Assembly: GCA_020697375.1 (NCBI GenBank)
Contig: JAJFBJ010000060.1
Span: forward strand, 1-18,195
Length of the DNA stretch: 18,195 nt
Reading direction: 5' to 3'
Source: Nitrospira sp.
Lineage (GTDB): Bacteria > Nitrospirota > Nitrospiria > Nitrospirales > Nitrospiraceae
Positions 6,814 through 14,801 of this stretch are shown here, one piece after another (the first letter of the stretch is position 1; each line of letters starts with the position of its first letter). The notes under the pieces were generated by a model. It saw only the letters and a program-made list of their open reading frames with translations, was not told the DNA's origin and ran no database searches. The position numbers were made by a program, and so were the translations under genes.

Positions 6814-7326
6814 TTAATGTGTTTGCGCAAGATGAGCAAAGACTGACTCGCTCTTCATCGCACGTTGAAGGGCCGTAATTAATGCGACCGAAGAGGTCTG
6901 TTCCGTCTCCATGAGCTGACGATAATGTTCTTGGGTCATGGCAAAAAACGCTGGGTGCTGCTCCGCTGGTACGCCCATCAGTGTTGCCAGGACAGCCAAA
7001 TATTCTCCCCCGCCTTTGGCCATATCCTCGGACAAGGTCTCAAACGCGCTTGCCACGAACATGGTCGCCTTCTGGTCGGCCATCACCTTCCCATCATTGG
7101 TGCAGCCTGAGGTGCCAAAGCTGATGCCGAAGGTTTGACTGCCGAAGGTTCCATTCGTGGTCGCCATCATGACCTGGGGAGCGATGTTCTTCGGAGTTTT
7201 ATACTCACCCCACGCCAATTTCCCCAAACCGCATCCAGGTCCATTGTCTGCAATCCCCGCGAGGCTCAAGCTGCTATCGAGCACCAATAACAGGCCTGCC
7301 ACTACAACGACCCATGATGGTTTCAT
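6814..7326 (-). CDS. DUF3015 family periplasmic protein
   Basis: This 170-residue protein has an N-terminal signal peptide (a run of V and L ending near LSLAG, about residue 24). The DUF3015 core follows: GPGCGLGKLAWGE, then GTFGSQTFGISFGTSGC, with two conserved cysteines likely to form a disulfide outside the cytoplasm. The family has no known function; it is frequent in Nitrospirota and Proteobacteria. The start is well supported, with AAAAGGAG placed 5 bases ahead of the ATG at 7326. It lies 234 bp downstream of the exopolysaccharide operon on the same strand and probably has its own promoter. Confidence 0.85.
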   Translation of the reverse strand: MKPSWVVVVAGLLLVLDSSLSLAGIADNGPGCGLGKLAWGEYKTPKNIAPQVMMATTNGTFGSQTFGISFGTSGCTNDGKVMADQKATMFVASAFETLSEDMAKGGGEYLAVLATLMGVPAEQHPAFFAMTQEHYRQLMETEQTSSVALITALQRAMKSESVFAHLAQTH

Positions 7327-7560
7327 ATAGACTCCTTTTAATTTATTGTCATCCCATCCTAATTTACTTCTGTTTCAGCGAGGGTCAAACAAAATCATTT
7401 AGATGACTTGTCACCTGCTGGTCGGAATCGTCGGATGAACAGCACCCGCACATCTCTACATTCAAAACATCTTCGTTAGCCAGATACGGTCATACAAATG
7501 TGATCAGCAAAGCGTATGGGTGAATGTGGAGCCAGGCCTGATATGCCAAATGACGTTGCA

Positions 7561-8835
7561 CTAGCGTGCAGGATTGCTATCTTCAAAGCGGGCAATTGTT
7601 GTAAGGATGTACTCGGCGAGGAGATCATGGGTGAGTGGGTTGGGATGCCCGTCGGCGGGGTGAAGTATATACCGCTCCCTGTGACGGCTATAGTCCGGGA
7701 TGATGGTAGACACGAGGTGTAGGTGGATACCCGCTGCCTTTAATGCTTCGATGATCTTAATCTCCATCGGATCGGTTTGGTGGCTAAAGTCCCAGAGAAG
7801 GACATGAAACTCTATACCGGGATACGTCGCCTCCAAACGCTGGCGAGACAGCTCGACGATTCCCCGAAAAAGATCAACATCAGCATCATTGGTATCACGA
7901 CGCATGTAGAGTAAGGCTCGGTAGAGCGCGGACTTTTCTAACGCATGTCTTATGGAGTAAGGAAGGTGGGGATGCCATCGCCGTAAGGCTGCTAATACAC
8001 CGGGTTGGACCTCGTCATTAAAATGTCCCCCCGGAATGATGGTACGGTCCTTTCCCAGCTTATATTTGGGGCCAGCCTGATCCCACGCCTCCAGTCCAGC
8101 GGCGCGAGACACATGGCTCGGCAACGCCTGATAGATCGCATATCGAGGTGTGCAGTCGATCGCGTCTTTCACCAACTCATGCTGCAGTTGAGCCAGCATC
8201 TGATGAGGACCGTAGCCTAAAAACCCAAAGTTATACGCCCGATAAGCCTGATGACTTTTTATAGTTACGCGGTAGGGTAGCGATTCCTCATCACGGACAC
8301 CTTCGCCGAAGGTAAAGGAGTCCCCAAAGAATAGTATGCAGGGCGTTTGAGGGTTGGTTTGGGAACCGGTGGGAGAAGAGAGACGGAGCCCCTGTTTGTC
8401 TATCGTATACGCGATATCGTACAGCAAACTGCCCTTAAAACGGGTGGCTTCCGTAAACCGTTGCTCCTTAAGCGGGGCATAGCCCAAAATCTCGTGATAC
8501 GCGAATTGATCGATGATGGCACCCCGTTCAACCGAATCGCTGGCCATGCGGTAGACTAGTTCACGTGGAGGTTCTTCCGCAAAATGGACTTCGTAGAAAT
8601 ACAGTTCCGCACCTCCCAAGGCCAAGGCCACGACTGCGGCATTGACGAATACAGCTTTGACGTATGGTCGAACGGCTAGGAGCGCTGCCGCAATTCCTAC
8701 CATCCCCCAGATGCCGGCTATATAAAGGTATGGTGTCGGCCAATATGCTAGCGCCACACCAGACAATAGAATCCCGAAGCAGACCGCCGCGACTTGGAGT
8801 GTTCCTCTGTGCTGAGACACATGTGATTTTTTCAT
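7561..8835 (-). CDS. Membrane-anchored SGNH/GDSL-type hydrolase-like protein
   Basis: This 424-residue protein has two or three N-terminal membrane segments (about 12-32, 36-54, 60-80) and a large SGNH fold outside the membrane. Block I is FFGDSFTFGEG (nucleophile S173) and the glycine block is NFGFLGYGP (202-210). The C-terminal catalytic pair is D395 and H397 in PADGHPN. Such enzymes remove or transfer acyl groups, often acetyl, on polysaccharides. It is the last gene of a same-strand set (GT2 synthase, NodB deacetylase, outer-membrane barrel, this gene; 54-bp gap), so a role in modifying the exported polymer is likely. The direction (acetylation or deacetylation) cannot be told. Confidence 0.8.
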   Translation of the reverse strand: MKKSHVSQHRGTLQVAAVCFGILLSGVALAYWPTPYLYIAGIWGMVGIAAALLAVRPYVKAVFVNAAVVALALGGAELYFYEVHFAEEPPRELVYRMASDSVERGAIIDQFAYHEILGYAPLKEQRFTEATRFKGSLLYDIAYTIDKQGLRLSSPTGSQTNPQTPCILFFGDSFTFGEGVRDEESLPYRVTIKSHQAYRAYNFGFLGYGPHQMLAQLQHELVKDAIDCTPRYAIYQALPSHVSRAAGLEAWDQAGPKYKLGKDRTIIPGGHFNDEVQPGVLAALRRWHPHLPYSIRHALEKSALYRALLYMRRDTNDADVDLFRGIVELSRQRLEATYPGIEFHVLLWDFSHQTDPMEIKIIEALKAAGIHLHLVSTIIPDYSRHRERYILHPADGHPNPLTHDLLAEYILTTIARFEDSNPAR

Positions 8836-8889
8836 GATCCAAAGAAACCTTCAGAGTCAGCCCTACTGTGTCTCTGAGACTTGCGATCG

Positions 8890-9651
8890 TTAAAAAGGCG
8901 TTCCGAACAGCTCCACACCAATGTATTGGCCGTTTTGAAATGCGGTTGTGTATTGGTGTCCCCCGCGTATGAGAATGCCGAACCGTTTCCACTTCATCTC
9001 GAAGACCGCACCGGTAGAATAGGCCTGAAACCTGTCATTACCGACCGCCACGAATTCCAGACCAGGATTGATCTCCATGCTGTACCATTCCGGTTTCTTG
9101 TACACGGTATGCTTCCATCGAGTCCTTCCGAAATAGACACCCTGTTGACTACTGTAAGAGGCGATAAGTTCGAACCGATTGTCCGGAATCGTATAGGAGG
9201 CATACGAACTGACCGTATATCCGAGCTGCTTCGCACTGGTTTCTCCAAACACCGTTTGCCCCTGGTCCTGGTAAGAGTACTGTTCCGTATAAGACTGTAA
9301 GGCCGGCCCAGCGGAGAGGGACAGGTTGAAACGGTCAAAGGTCTTGGTGAAGCCTAACGCCGCTGTGTACACATTCAAATGCGCCGGCATTAAGTTTCCG
9401 ACGCCGTCTCTGATGATATATTTCTGGCGAGCGACGAACACATCGATGAACGGTTCAAAGGACAACTCCGTGCCGGTCAGCGGCAGCGTCGCCCCCGCAT
9501 AGGCATAATATTGACCCTTATTATCGACCTGATGTCCGGTATACAAACCGAGTACATCTCGCAAATTGAGATCTAAGGCGTGGCCAATAGTTGGAATCAT
9601 CAGCATGAGGCCGATCAAACTGGTATGAAGGAACAACCTATATCGCGTCAC
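8890..9651 (-). CDS. Outer-membrane beta-barrel protein, BcsS-like
   Basis: This protein of about 253 residues has a signal peptide (MTRYRLFLHTSLIGLMLM to GHA) followed by alternating amphipathic strands. It ends in an aromatic residue (ELFGTPF), as outer-membrane barrels do. The segment DNKGQYYAYAGATLPLTG resembles BcsS-type barrels associated with cellulose export. GTG at 9651 is preferred to ATG at 9687 because AGGAAA precedes it and it puts the signal peptide at the very N-terminus; 9687 adds 12 residues with no ribosome site. It sits 100 bp after the deacetylase and 54 bp before the SGNH gene, which suggests it lets the polymer, or its binding partner, through the outer membrane. The BcsS label is tentative. 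Confidence 0.65.
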   Translation of the reverse strand: MTRYRLFLHTSLIGLMLMIPTIGHALDLNLRDVLGLYTGHQVDNKGQYYAYAGATLPLTGTELSFEPFIDVFVARQKYIIRDGVGNLMPAHLNVYTAALGFTKTFDRFNLSLSAGPALQSYTEQYSYQDQGQTVFGETSAKQLGYTVSSYASYTIPDNRFELIASYSSQQGVYFGRTRWKHTVYKKPEWYSMEINPGLEFVAVGNDRFQAYSTGAVFEMKWKRFGILIRGGHQYTTAFQNGQYIGVELFGTPF

Positions 9652-9751
9652 TGGGTTTCCTAAAAGCCTGCCTTCACTCAGAGGCACAATGACTGTACAT
9701 GAATGAGTCCTGCAGGTATTGGTGAAATGCCCTCAGTAAGTTGGGGGCCTC

Positions 9752-10768
9752 TTAGGGCCGACAAATATTATGTGCAGGGTCAAACTGGATCGATGTATCA
9801 GCCTTGCGCACTGCCCCATCCTCGTCTGTGCGTGACAGGCTCAGCTGCATGAAAAAGGTCATGTCACGCTTTCCTACTTGATTGGGATCGATCTGATACA
9901 CCGGGTCTTCTAGCGCCACGGGGAGACTAATAAACTTGACGCCATCCGTCTGGAGCGTCGCAAGCATGGCTGGCAGGGTTCGGGCCGTCAACGCGCTAAT
10001 GTGAAGAAGAAGAATGTGTTTGATGTCGCGACCGACGAGAAATTTCGATTGCTGTTGCGCCTCCCGCAGCTTACGACGAGCGGCCGTGACCACTTGGTCC
10101 TGCAACTGTCGCAGGGCTTCATCATCATGAGCCCGCGAACAGCGAGTGTAAGCTGCGGACCAGGCCCAGTCGTTGTAATCCACGGTCACAGGAGCGATCC
10201 GGTACCCGCGTTGTTTGAGATACTCTCGCACTGATCGTCTCTTGGCCTGTGTATCTCCCTCGCTCAAATAAGGGTAGCGAAACAGCTTCACTGAAGATGC
10301 AGAAAACCACGGCGTTAATGCGCGATCCATTTTCTCGATGTCCTCGATAAAATCATCCACAGACACTTGGGCAAGGTCTAAATGGCTAAACGTGTGGTTG
10401 GCTAAGAAAAAGCCAGCGTCGTGCCACATGTTCAGGACGTCAGCGACAGCAGGCTCCCAGTCCATAGGTGTTCCATTGGCAAAGCCATAGGTGGGCGGAG
10501 CACCAGCCGCTTTCAGGGCAGCAATCATCTCAGCCGCAATGTCCAGCCTGGTCATGTCTGGATGCGCGTCGCTATGTGCAGGCAGATCGTCGACCGTGAT
10601 GGCCAGTTCGGTTGGCTCTAACGGGTCCAGTTGATGATGTTGCTCAACATCCCGCAGCACTTCCGCCGCAGCGGTATTACCGTCGAGAATCGGCATGCAC
10701 GCGAAGGCACACAAAACTAGGATAGCCGCCCATCCACGGCCGTCGACCCCATGGGGTTTAGTCAGCAT
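9752..10768 (-). CDS. Polysaccharide deacetylase (NodB domain, CE4)
   Basis: This 338-residue exported protein has an N-terminal hydrophobic signal (about 12-35) and a NodB-type domain. Catalytic motifs are visible: ITVDD (58-61, metal and base aspartates), the metal-binding HTFSH (125-129) and RYPY (164-167). It should remove N-acetyl groups from a hexosamine polymer, as PgaB-like or chitooligosaccharide deacetylases do. An N-acetylglucosamine-containing polymer is therefore the likely product of the synthase gene 20 bp upstream, although O-deacetylation is not excluded. The ATG at 10768 directly follows GAAGG, an unusually short spacing, so translation may depend on coupling to the synthase gene. 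Confidence 0.85.
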   Translation of the reverse strand: MLTKPHGVDGRGWAAILVLCAFACMPILDGNTAAAEVLRDVEQHHQLDPLEPTELAITVDDLPAHSDAHPDMTRLDIAAEMIAALKAAGAPPTYGFANGTPMDWEPAVADVLNMWHDAGFFLANHTFSHLDLAQVSVDDFIEDIEKMDRALTPWFSASSVKLFRYPYLSEGDTQAKRRSVREYLKQRGYRIAPVTVDYNDWAWSAAYTRCSRAHDDEALRQLQDQVVTAARRKLREAQQQSKFLVGRDIKHILLLHISALTARTLPAMLATLQTDGVKFISLPVALEDPVYQIDPNQVGKRDMTFFMQLSLSRTDEDGAVRKADTSIQFDPAHNICRP

Positions 10769-10788
10769 CCTTCAGTCAACCCTGCGCG

Positions 10789-12933
10789 CTAGTCATTGCC
10801 TGTCAGCGGCACATTGGTATTGGCCACAACCACGTCGGTGGGCGCCCCGCCAACGAGAGTCGTCTCCGAATGCAACAACGCACCGAGCCCATGACTCTGC
10901 CGAGCCACGCGGAAGGTAAAGTCGTCGATACTTTCAGGGAACCCAATAAAGCGATGAATGGCGTACAGCAGCAACCCGGCATTGAGCGTGGCAAATAGGC
11001 CGGCAATCCAGCGGCCGCTTAGGCCATCCATGGCCGCAAACGCCAGCAAAAAAATGATCAGAGCGTATTCGAGCCCGATGTAAATACGAGGGGCTCTGGT
11101 TCTGCCGCTTACCTTCGGTGTCCGCTGAAAGGCGGATTTCTGACCGTTGAACTTCTGGCGCAGCGACTTCAAAGCGCCACTTAGGTGGATCGGAATAAGC
11201 AGGAGATTGAGCGCATACACTCGCAATAAATCTCGGCAGCCGTCATACCCCATGAGGGAAAGGTCCCTGCCGTAAAGCAAAAAATATGGCAGGGCGGTTA
11301 ATGGTAACCACACGCTGGTCAGGGTAGACGAGAATGGCACGGTCATTAAGAGCAGCACGCTCAGTGGGGCCCCGGCCAGTGAAGTCAGATAATGAAACCG
11401 GTAAAACGCCTCATTCAACGTCCTGAAATTCTTTGGGGCTTTCCAGAGATACTTCAAGAGCTTGGGTACGATCAAAAGGCCGCCGTTCGCCCATCGACCG
11501 CGCTGAATGAGGAGAGAGCCGAAATCACTCGGCGTGGCGCTATACGCCATGCGAGCCGGGTAATTGAACAACCGCCACCCTTTCGCGATCAGATCGACGG
11601 TCGATTCCGTATCCTCGATGACCGTGGCATCTTGGATATAACAAGGAATTTTCCCATTGCCATGTTCTCTGAGAATGACGATGTCGTCGAGTGCCGCCTT
11701 TCGCAATAACGCATTGGCTCCCACCCAAAAGGTGGCTGAGAAGTATGTGAACCCCTGATGAATAAAATACTGGATGTCCGTCGTCGCACCCGCGGTTCGT
11801 TCCATGGCATTGGGTGCGTTAGGAATTGCACTGTAGGGCGTTTGCACGACAGCCAAGCGCTCATTGCCGGGCTGCTCAATGTGATGGACGAGTTTGAGGG
11901 CATAATCGGGCAAAAGCAGGCTGTCTGCATCCAGGGTAATAACGTAGGGAGTGTTGGGCACAGACATCGTGCTTTCGGAAGGGACCGTCTCCACAAGATG
12001 GCACCCGTCAGGCCGATGAAGTTCTTTGAGATGCTTCCCCATTATTCCCAAATAACTATTGAGATTCATCGCCTTGTTCGGCTCATTGGATAGATTGCAA
12101 TACCGCTTTCTCTCGAATACTGAGAGCTCCACGCGAAAGAGGCCAGCTAGATACTGATATTCTGCTTCCGTGTCACTGACCGTCACTCCTTCTATTGCCA
12201 CCGTGCCCAAACGTAATAATTCTTCCGCCCTCTGCTGCAATGCCCGCTGAGGCTCTTCCAGAATCTTTTTCTTAAACCAGTCGTCGCTATGAGTGTTGTC
12301 ATGGCATGTATTGGCAATCATTGCGTAACACTGGGCGGCCTTTTCATACGCAGCAGCCAGGTGGACCTGTTCATATGTCGCGTCGCTCGACTGATTGTTC
12401 TGTCGATTTTTGAATTGGAGCAGCGCTTCACGAAAATACGCTGCGGGTCCTTCAAACATGCAATGCAGCTCCGTAGGAAGAAGCCGCGCCGCACACAAGA
12501 TGCTTCGATCCTGGTCTGTACGCGCCTTGGGTGGATCATCAAGGAGCAGGACCACACGCTTATTGGGATACTGTTGCAAGGCCGCCGACAGCAGCGTTTG
12601 CCGAATCACGGCAATCTCCTCTTTATAGGATGGAACCAGAATCGTCAGTTCTGGTGCTGATTGCGCAAACTTCCGCAGTTGAGAAATGGCTGCAGGGCGA
12701 TGACGGGACAACCGTTTAAGGTACCCAAGCCTTGCGAGTTGGTAGCCGAAGTTACCGTAGACTAAGAATCCGACCAACATGAGATACGTGCCGATTTCGA
12801 GAAGAGACCCCTGATGGGCATTGAGCAGCTCTGCTTCCGCGAGAACGATCGACCCCTTCAAAAACAACGTGCTCGCGGTGGCCGTACAGGCCAAAGCTGC
12901 CCAAGTCACGAAAATTTCCCATCGAATTGCCAT
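10789..12933 (-). CDS. Processive family-2 glycosyltransferase (cellulose/chitin-synthase-like)
   Basis: This 714-residue inner-membrane polysaccharide synthase has two N-terminal membrane segments (about 8-35, 46-66), a cytoplasmic GT-A domain and four or more C-terminal segments from about 505. Catalytic motifs are complete: D132/D133 (LLLDDPP), NKAMNLN (286-292), DAD (335-337), the ED of ATVIEDTES (440-441) and QRGRW (477-481). The last is the Q/RxxRW signature of processive synthases such as BcsA, PgaC and NodC. About 150 residues separate the first aspartates from NKAMNLN, far more than usual, and form a helical, Gln/Glu-rich insert. GAGGT precedes the ATG at 12933. It is the first gene of the operon, with a 505-bp upstream region. 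The substrate is not certain; the deacetylase next door favours UDP-GlcNAc. Confidence 0.9.
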   Translation of the reverse strand: MAIRWEIFVTWAALACTATASTLFLKGSIVLAEAELLNAHQGSLLEIGTYLMLVGFLVYGNFGYQLARLGYLKRLSRHRPAAISQLRKFAQSAPELTILVPSYKEEIAVIRQTLLSAALQQYPNKRVVLLLDDPPKARTDQDRSILCAARLLPTELHCMFEGPAAYFREALLQFKNRQNNQSSDATYEQVHLAAAYEKAAQCYAMIANTCHDNTHSDDWFKKKILEEPQRALQQRAEELLRLGTVAIEGVTVSDTEAEYQYLAGLFRVELSVFERKRYCNLSNEPNKAMNLNSYLGIMGKHLKELHRPDGCHLVETVPSESTMSVPNTPYVITLDADSLLLPDYALKLVHHIEQPGNERLAVVQTPYSAIPNAPNAMERTAGATTDIQYFIHQGFTYFSATFWVGANALLRKAALDDIVILREHGNGKIPCYIQDATVIEDTESTVDLIAKGWRLFNYPARMAYSATPSDFGSLLIQRGRWANGGLLIVPKLLKYLWKAPKNFRTLNEAFYRFHYLTSLAGAPLSVLLLMTVPFSSTLTSVWLPLTALPYFLLYGRDLSLMGYDGCRDLLRVYALNLLLIPIHLSGALKSLRQKFNGQKSAFQRTPKVSGRTRAPRIYIGLEYALIIFLLAFAAMDGLSGRWIAGLFATLNAGLLLYAIHRFIGFPESIDDFTFRVARQSHGLGALLHSETTLVGGAPTDVVVANTNVPLTGND

Positions 12934-13156
12934 AGCAATTACCTCAAAGTTGGTTCCAACAAAGTTATGTGGTTGTTGTGAAAAACTCGGAAAGCGAACG
13001 AGCTGAGCCGAGCAGTCACTCTACACTTAACAGGATATGCTGAGATGTCAATAAACATTTTTGAACTACCTAATAAGGGCGCTTCCTAGTGATTTTTCTT
13101 TAGTAATTCATTTGAAACGACGAGAGTGCTACTTTGACCATATAGATCAAGTGAAG

Positions 13157-13173
13157 CGGGGGCTGCGCCCCCG
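13157..13173. repeat. GC-rich hairpin CGGGGGC-TGC-GCCCCCG
   Basis: The stem is a perfect 7-bp inverted repeat of C/G only with a 3-nt loop. No T-run follows on either strand, so it is not a classical intrinsic terminator. A similar GC-rich intergenic sequence is common in other bacteria as a repeat family. The second hairpin starts 7 bases later. Confidence 0.5.
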
Positions 13174-13179
13174 AACCCC

Positions 13180-13214
13180 CCGGCCGTCCGGTCCGCTTGG
13201 TCCGGAACGGCCGG
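13180..13214. repeat. Extended GC-rich hairpin
   Basis: CCGGCCGT (13180-13187) pairs perfectly with ACGGCCGG (13207-13214). CCGG then pairs with CCGG after a bulged A, and CC pairs with GG around a GCTT loop, giving 14 bp in all. It could be a factor-independent transcription barrier or a palindromic repeat element. Confidence 0.5.
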
Positions 13215-13438
13215 CGGGTCCTTGGGGGTAAGCTTCCTGCACGACTTCTTTCCTCTTGGTCTGCATTCATCCTTGCTTTCCTTCGACCAACGAATCATCG
13301 ACAAGCCCGATGGACGGCCAAGCTGACGCATCGCCGCCATCTAATGGATGAGGTCACCCTATTCCCCTCTCACCCGTTGGGATAGTGGACGGGTGACAAG
13401 GTGAGATTGATTAAACGAAGCCGCAGTGATCTCAGGGC

Positions 13439-13645
13439 CTACCGCTCCCGTATTCCCGCGCAAGGCGCACAGAGCCACACCTCACAGGGCGCGGCATAGA
13501 GATGAGGCCGCATCTGCACCCGCCCCCAAGCCCGCTCACACTGGCAGAACTCACACAGCCGCTCTCGATGATGCTCTGTACAGATCCAGTCCTTTCTGGC
13601 CCGATCATAGAGCGTGGCGGGCTTTCCGCAACACGTGAGGCCCAA
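13439..13645 (-). CDS. Small Cys-rich (probable zinc-binding) protein, start uncertain
   Basis: Up to 68 residues carry seven or more cysteines in zinc-finger-like spacing: LTCCGKPA, DWICTEHHRERLCEFCQCERAW and VWLCAPCAG. The only start in this frame after the stop at 13649-13651 is a TTG at 13645 with no ribosome site. The preceding Rep gene ends in an ATGA overlap (ATG 13683) that opens a different frame, so the gene may start there and reach this frame through a frameshift or sequence change. The Cys pattern makes real coding likely. It would be the last gene of the HTH-Rep operon. The function is not recognised. Confidence 0.5.
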   Translation of the reverse strand: MGLTCCGKPATLYDRARKDWICTEHHRERLCEFCQCERAWGRVQMRPHLYAAPCEVWLCAPCAGIRER

Positions 13646-13679
13646 CTGTTAATTTGGATGACACAGGTATGGGGGGCCT

Positions 13680-14393
13680 TCATAGCGGACTCCAGACGAG
13701 GCCTTTACCCAGGACGAGCTGGAGGATGGTGTTACTGAACCAGATCGGATGCCCGGACAGCAGATCTTCCCAGGTCTTGAGAAAAACGATGCGTGGCACT
13801 TCAATCTGTTTCCGAATGCGTCGGTAAATGTTCTGAGTCTGCCATTGGTTCCGCATCTCTTCCCACATCTTCCCGATCGGAAAGCCTAAGGACCGTTTCC
13901 ACGACCAACACATGTTCACGTAGCCGCATTGATCCTGGACGTATTGGCTGATGACGTAGCGACTCAACCGGTTCCTGGAGCGATGGCTGGGCTGGTAGGC
14001 CTTGATCCAGACAACCGGAGCGCCATGGAGGGCTTCCCACTGGGACGAAAGCCATTGCTGAGAGATCCAGAAATGCCGAGGGCGTTCCCCATCAGGAACT
14101 CGCCAAGCCCAGAAGATATGCAGGACGCCATGCCCTTCCTCCGTCCGCACCTGGTAGTACTCCATATTCTGAAACCCGAGCTGGCGTTCGATTCGTTGGC
14201 GCAGTTGCTTATGGCGATAGGTCAACTTATCGGCATTGCCGCCTTCCGCCGTGGAGAGGGTGACCCACAGCACTTGGAACTTGTGGCATTCCCAGAACCA
14301 CAGGAGCGATCGCACGCGGTGATACCCCCGCTTTTGCTTCCTGGTCCATTCGCCGGCGACTGGTTCCCGTCGGAATTCCTTCCAGCGGCTCAT
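13680..14393 (-). CDS. Rolling-circle Rep-like (HUH-type) replication protein
   Basis: This 237-residue protein follows the layout of short rolling-circle initiators: motif I VLWVTLSTAE (41-50), motif II region EEGHGVLHIFWAW (85-97) and motif III-like SRYVISQYV (144-152). The trailing CGYVNMCWSWKRSLGF resembles the end of Rep-type domains in phage and island replication proteins. The canonical H-hydrophobic-H is not exact: H88 and H92 are present but the residue after I93 is F, so metal binding may be altered. Y146 or Y151 would be the nucleophile. The start at 14393 overlaps the stop of the HTH gene (ATGA), showing translational coupling. It probably replicates or processes the excised element. 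The assignment rests on pattern only. Confidence 0.55.
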   Translation of the reverse strand: MSRWKEFRREPVAGEWTRKQKRGYHRVRSLLWFWECHKFQVLWVTLSTAEGGNADKLTYRHKQLRQRIERQLGFQNMEYYQVRTEEGHGVLHIFWAWRVPDGERPRHFWISQQWLSSQWEALHGAPVVWIKAYQPSHRSRNRLSRYVISQYVQDQCGYVNMCWSWKRSLGFPIGKMWEEMRNQWQTQNIYRRIRKQIEVPRIVFLKTWEDLLSGHPIWFSNTILQLVLGKGLVWSPL

Positions 14394-14599
14394 CGGGCAC
14401 CCTCCCCCTGAGGGATGGCAGGCCTCAGACCAGCGGAGAGAATTCGTTCCAATTCCTCGATAGGAATGCGAACCGCTCTGATCGAGGGTTTCACATAGGC
14501 AATCTGCCGTTTCAGGATGTATTTCCTAATCGTGCTTTCCTTGAGGCCGAGCCGTTCGGCGGCCTCTCGAATGGTGATCAATTTTGTACTGGGGACCAT
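14390..14599 (-). CDS. Excisionase/MerR-type helix-turn-helix protein
   Basis: This 69-residue DNA-binding protein is essentially one winged HTH: KLITIREAAERLGLKESTIR, then VRIPIEELERIL, the pattern of the excisionase/HTH_17 family. ATG at 14599 is chosen because AAAGGAGGTG lies 4-5 bases upstream; an in-frame ATG at 14620 would place that ribosome site inside the gene. It is the first gene of the operon with the Rep-like gene. It is divergent from the zinc-finger protein and integrase 2, so it could both repress the shared intergenic region and help excision. Confidence 0.85.
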   Translation of the reverse strand: MVPSTKLITIREAAERLGLKESTIRKYILKRQIAYVKPSIRAVRIPIEELERILSAGLRPAIPQGEGAR

Positions 14600-14634
14600 G
14601 GGCACCTCCTTTGTGGTCATGCGTTATATGTATT

Positions 14635-14662
14635 GATATGCCTATAGATGTATAGTCATATC
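14635..14662. promoter_or_regulatory. Inverted repeat GATATG-N16-CATATC in the divergent intergenic region
   Basis: The AT-rich stretch 14615-14665 between the divergent HTH and zinc-finger genes contains GATATG (14635-14640) and CATATC (14657-14662), plus internal TATAG and ATGTAT repeats. This is a reasonable operator for the adjacent HTH protein. Binding is an inference. Confidence 0.35.
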
Positions 14663-14667
14663 CTGTC

Positions 14668-14698
14668 TTGACACGCATTACCACTCCCGAGGTACACT
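14668..14698 (+). promoter_or_regulatory. Candidate promoter for the zinc-finger/integrase operon
   Basis: TTGACA at 14668-14673 and TACACT at 14693-14698 resemble sigma70 -35 and -10 boxes with a 19-bp spacer, slightly longer than ideal. It lies 104 bp before the ATG at 14802 and directly next to the inverted repeat, as a repressed integration promoter would. Confidence 0.4.
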
Positions 14699-14801
14699 CT
14701 TCAAGCAATTTCAGCTCAACGCCTCCCGTTGGTCCCAACTTTTTTTGTCTGTACTGCGATGGAGTGAGATTCTCATTCCCTCGTCATCAGAAGGAGTCCC
14801 T

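Larger units (their letters stand above)
12934..13438. promoter_or_regulatory. 505-bp upstream region of the exopolysaccharide operon, with GC-rich hairpins
   Basis: No convincing gene is present. On the minus strand a TTGACA lies at 13051-13046, with only a weak TTAAGT 15 bases further on as a -10 candidate, so a promoter is possible but not firm. The AT-rich part (13020-13150) is followed by two very stable hairpins at 13157-13173 and 13180-13214. The interval separates the mobility genes from the operon, both on the minus strand, so the hairpins may end transcription coming from the HTH-Rep operon. Confidence 0.45.

Noticed and set aside
6645..6878. 77-codon plus-strand frame
   Set aside because: No recognisable family and no ribosome site, and it overlaps the 3' end of the DUF3015 gene.
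13086..13340. 84-codon minus-strand frame
   Set aside because: It runs across the GC-rich hairpins, has a composition set by them, and lacks a ribosome site or domain.
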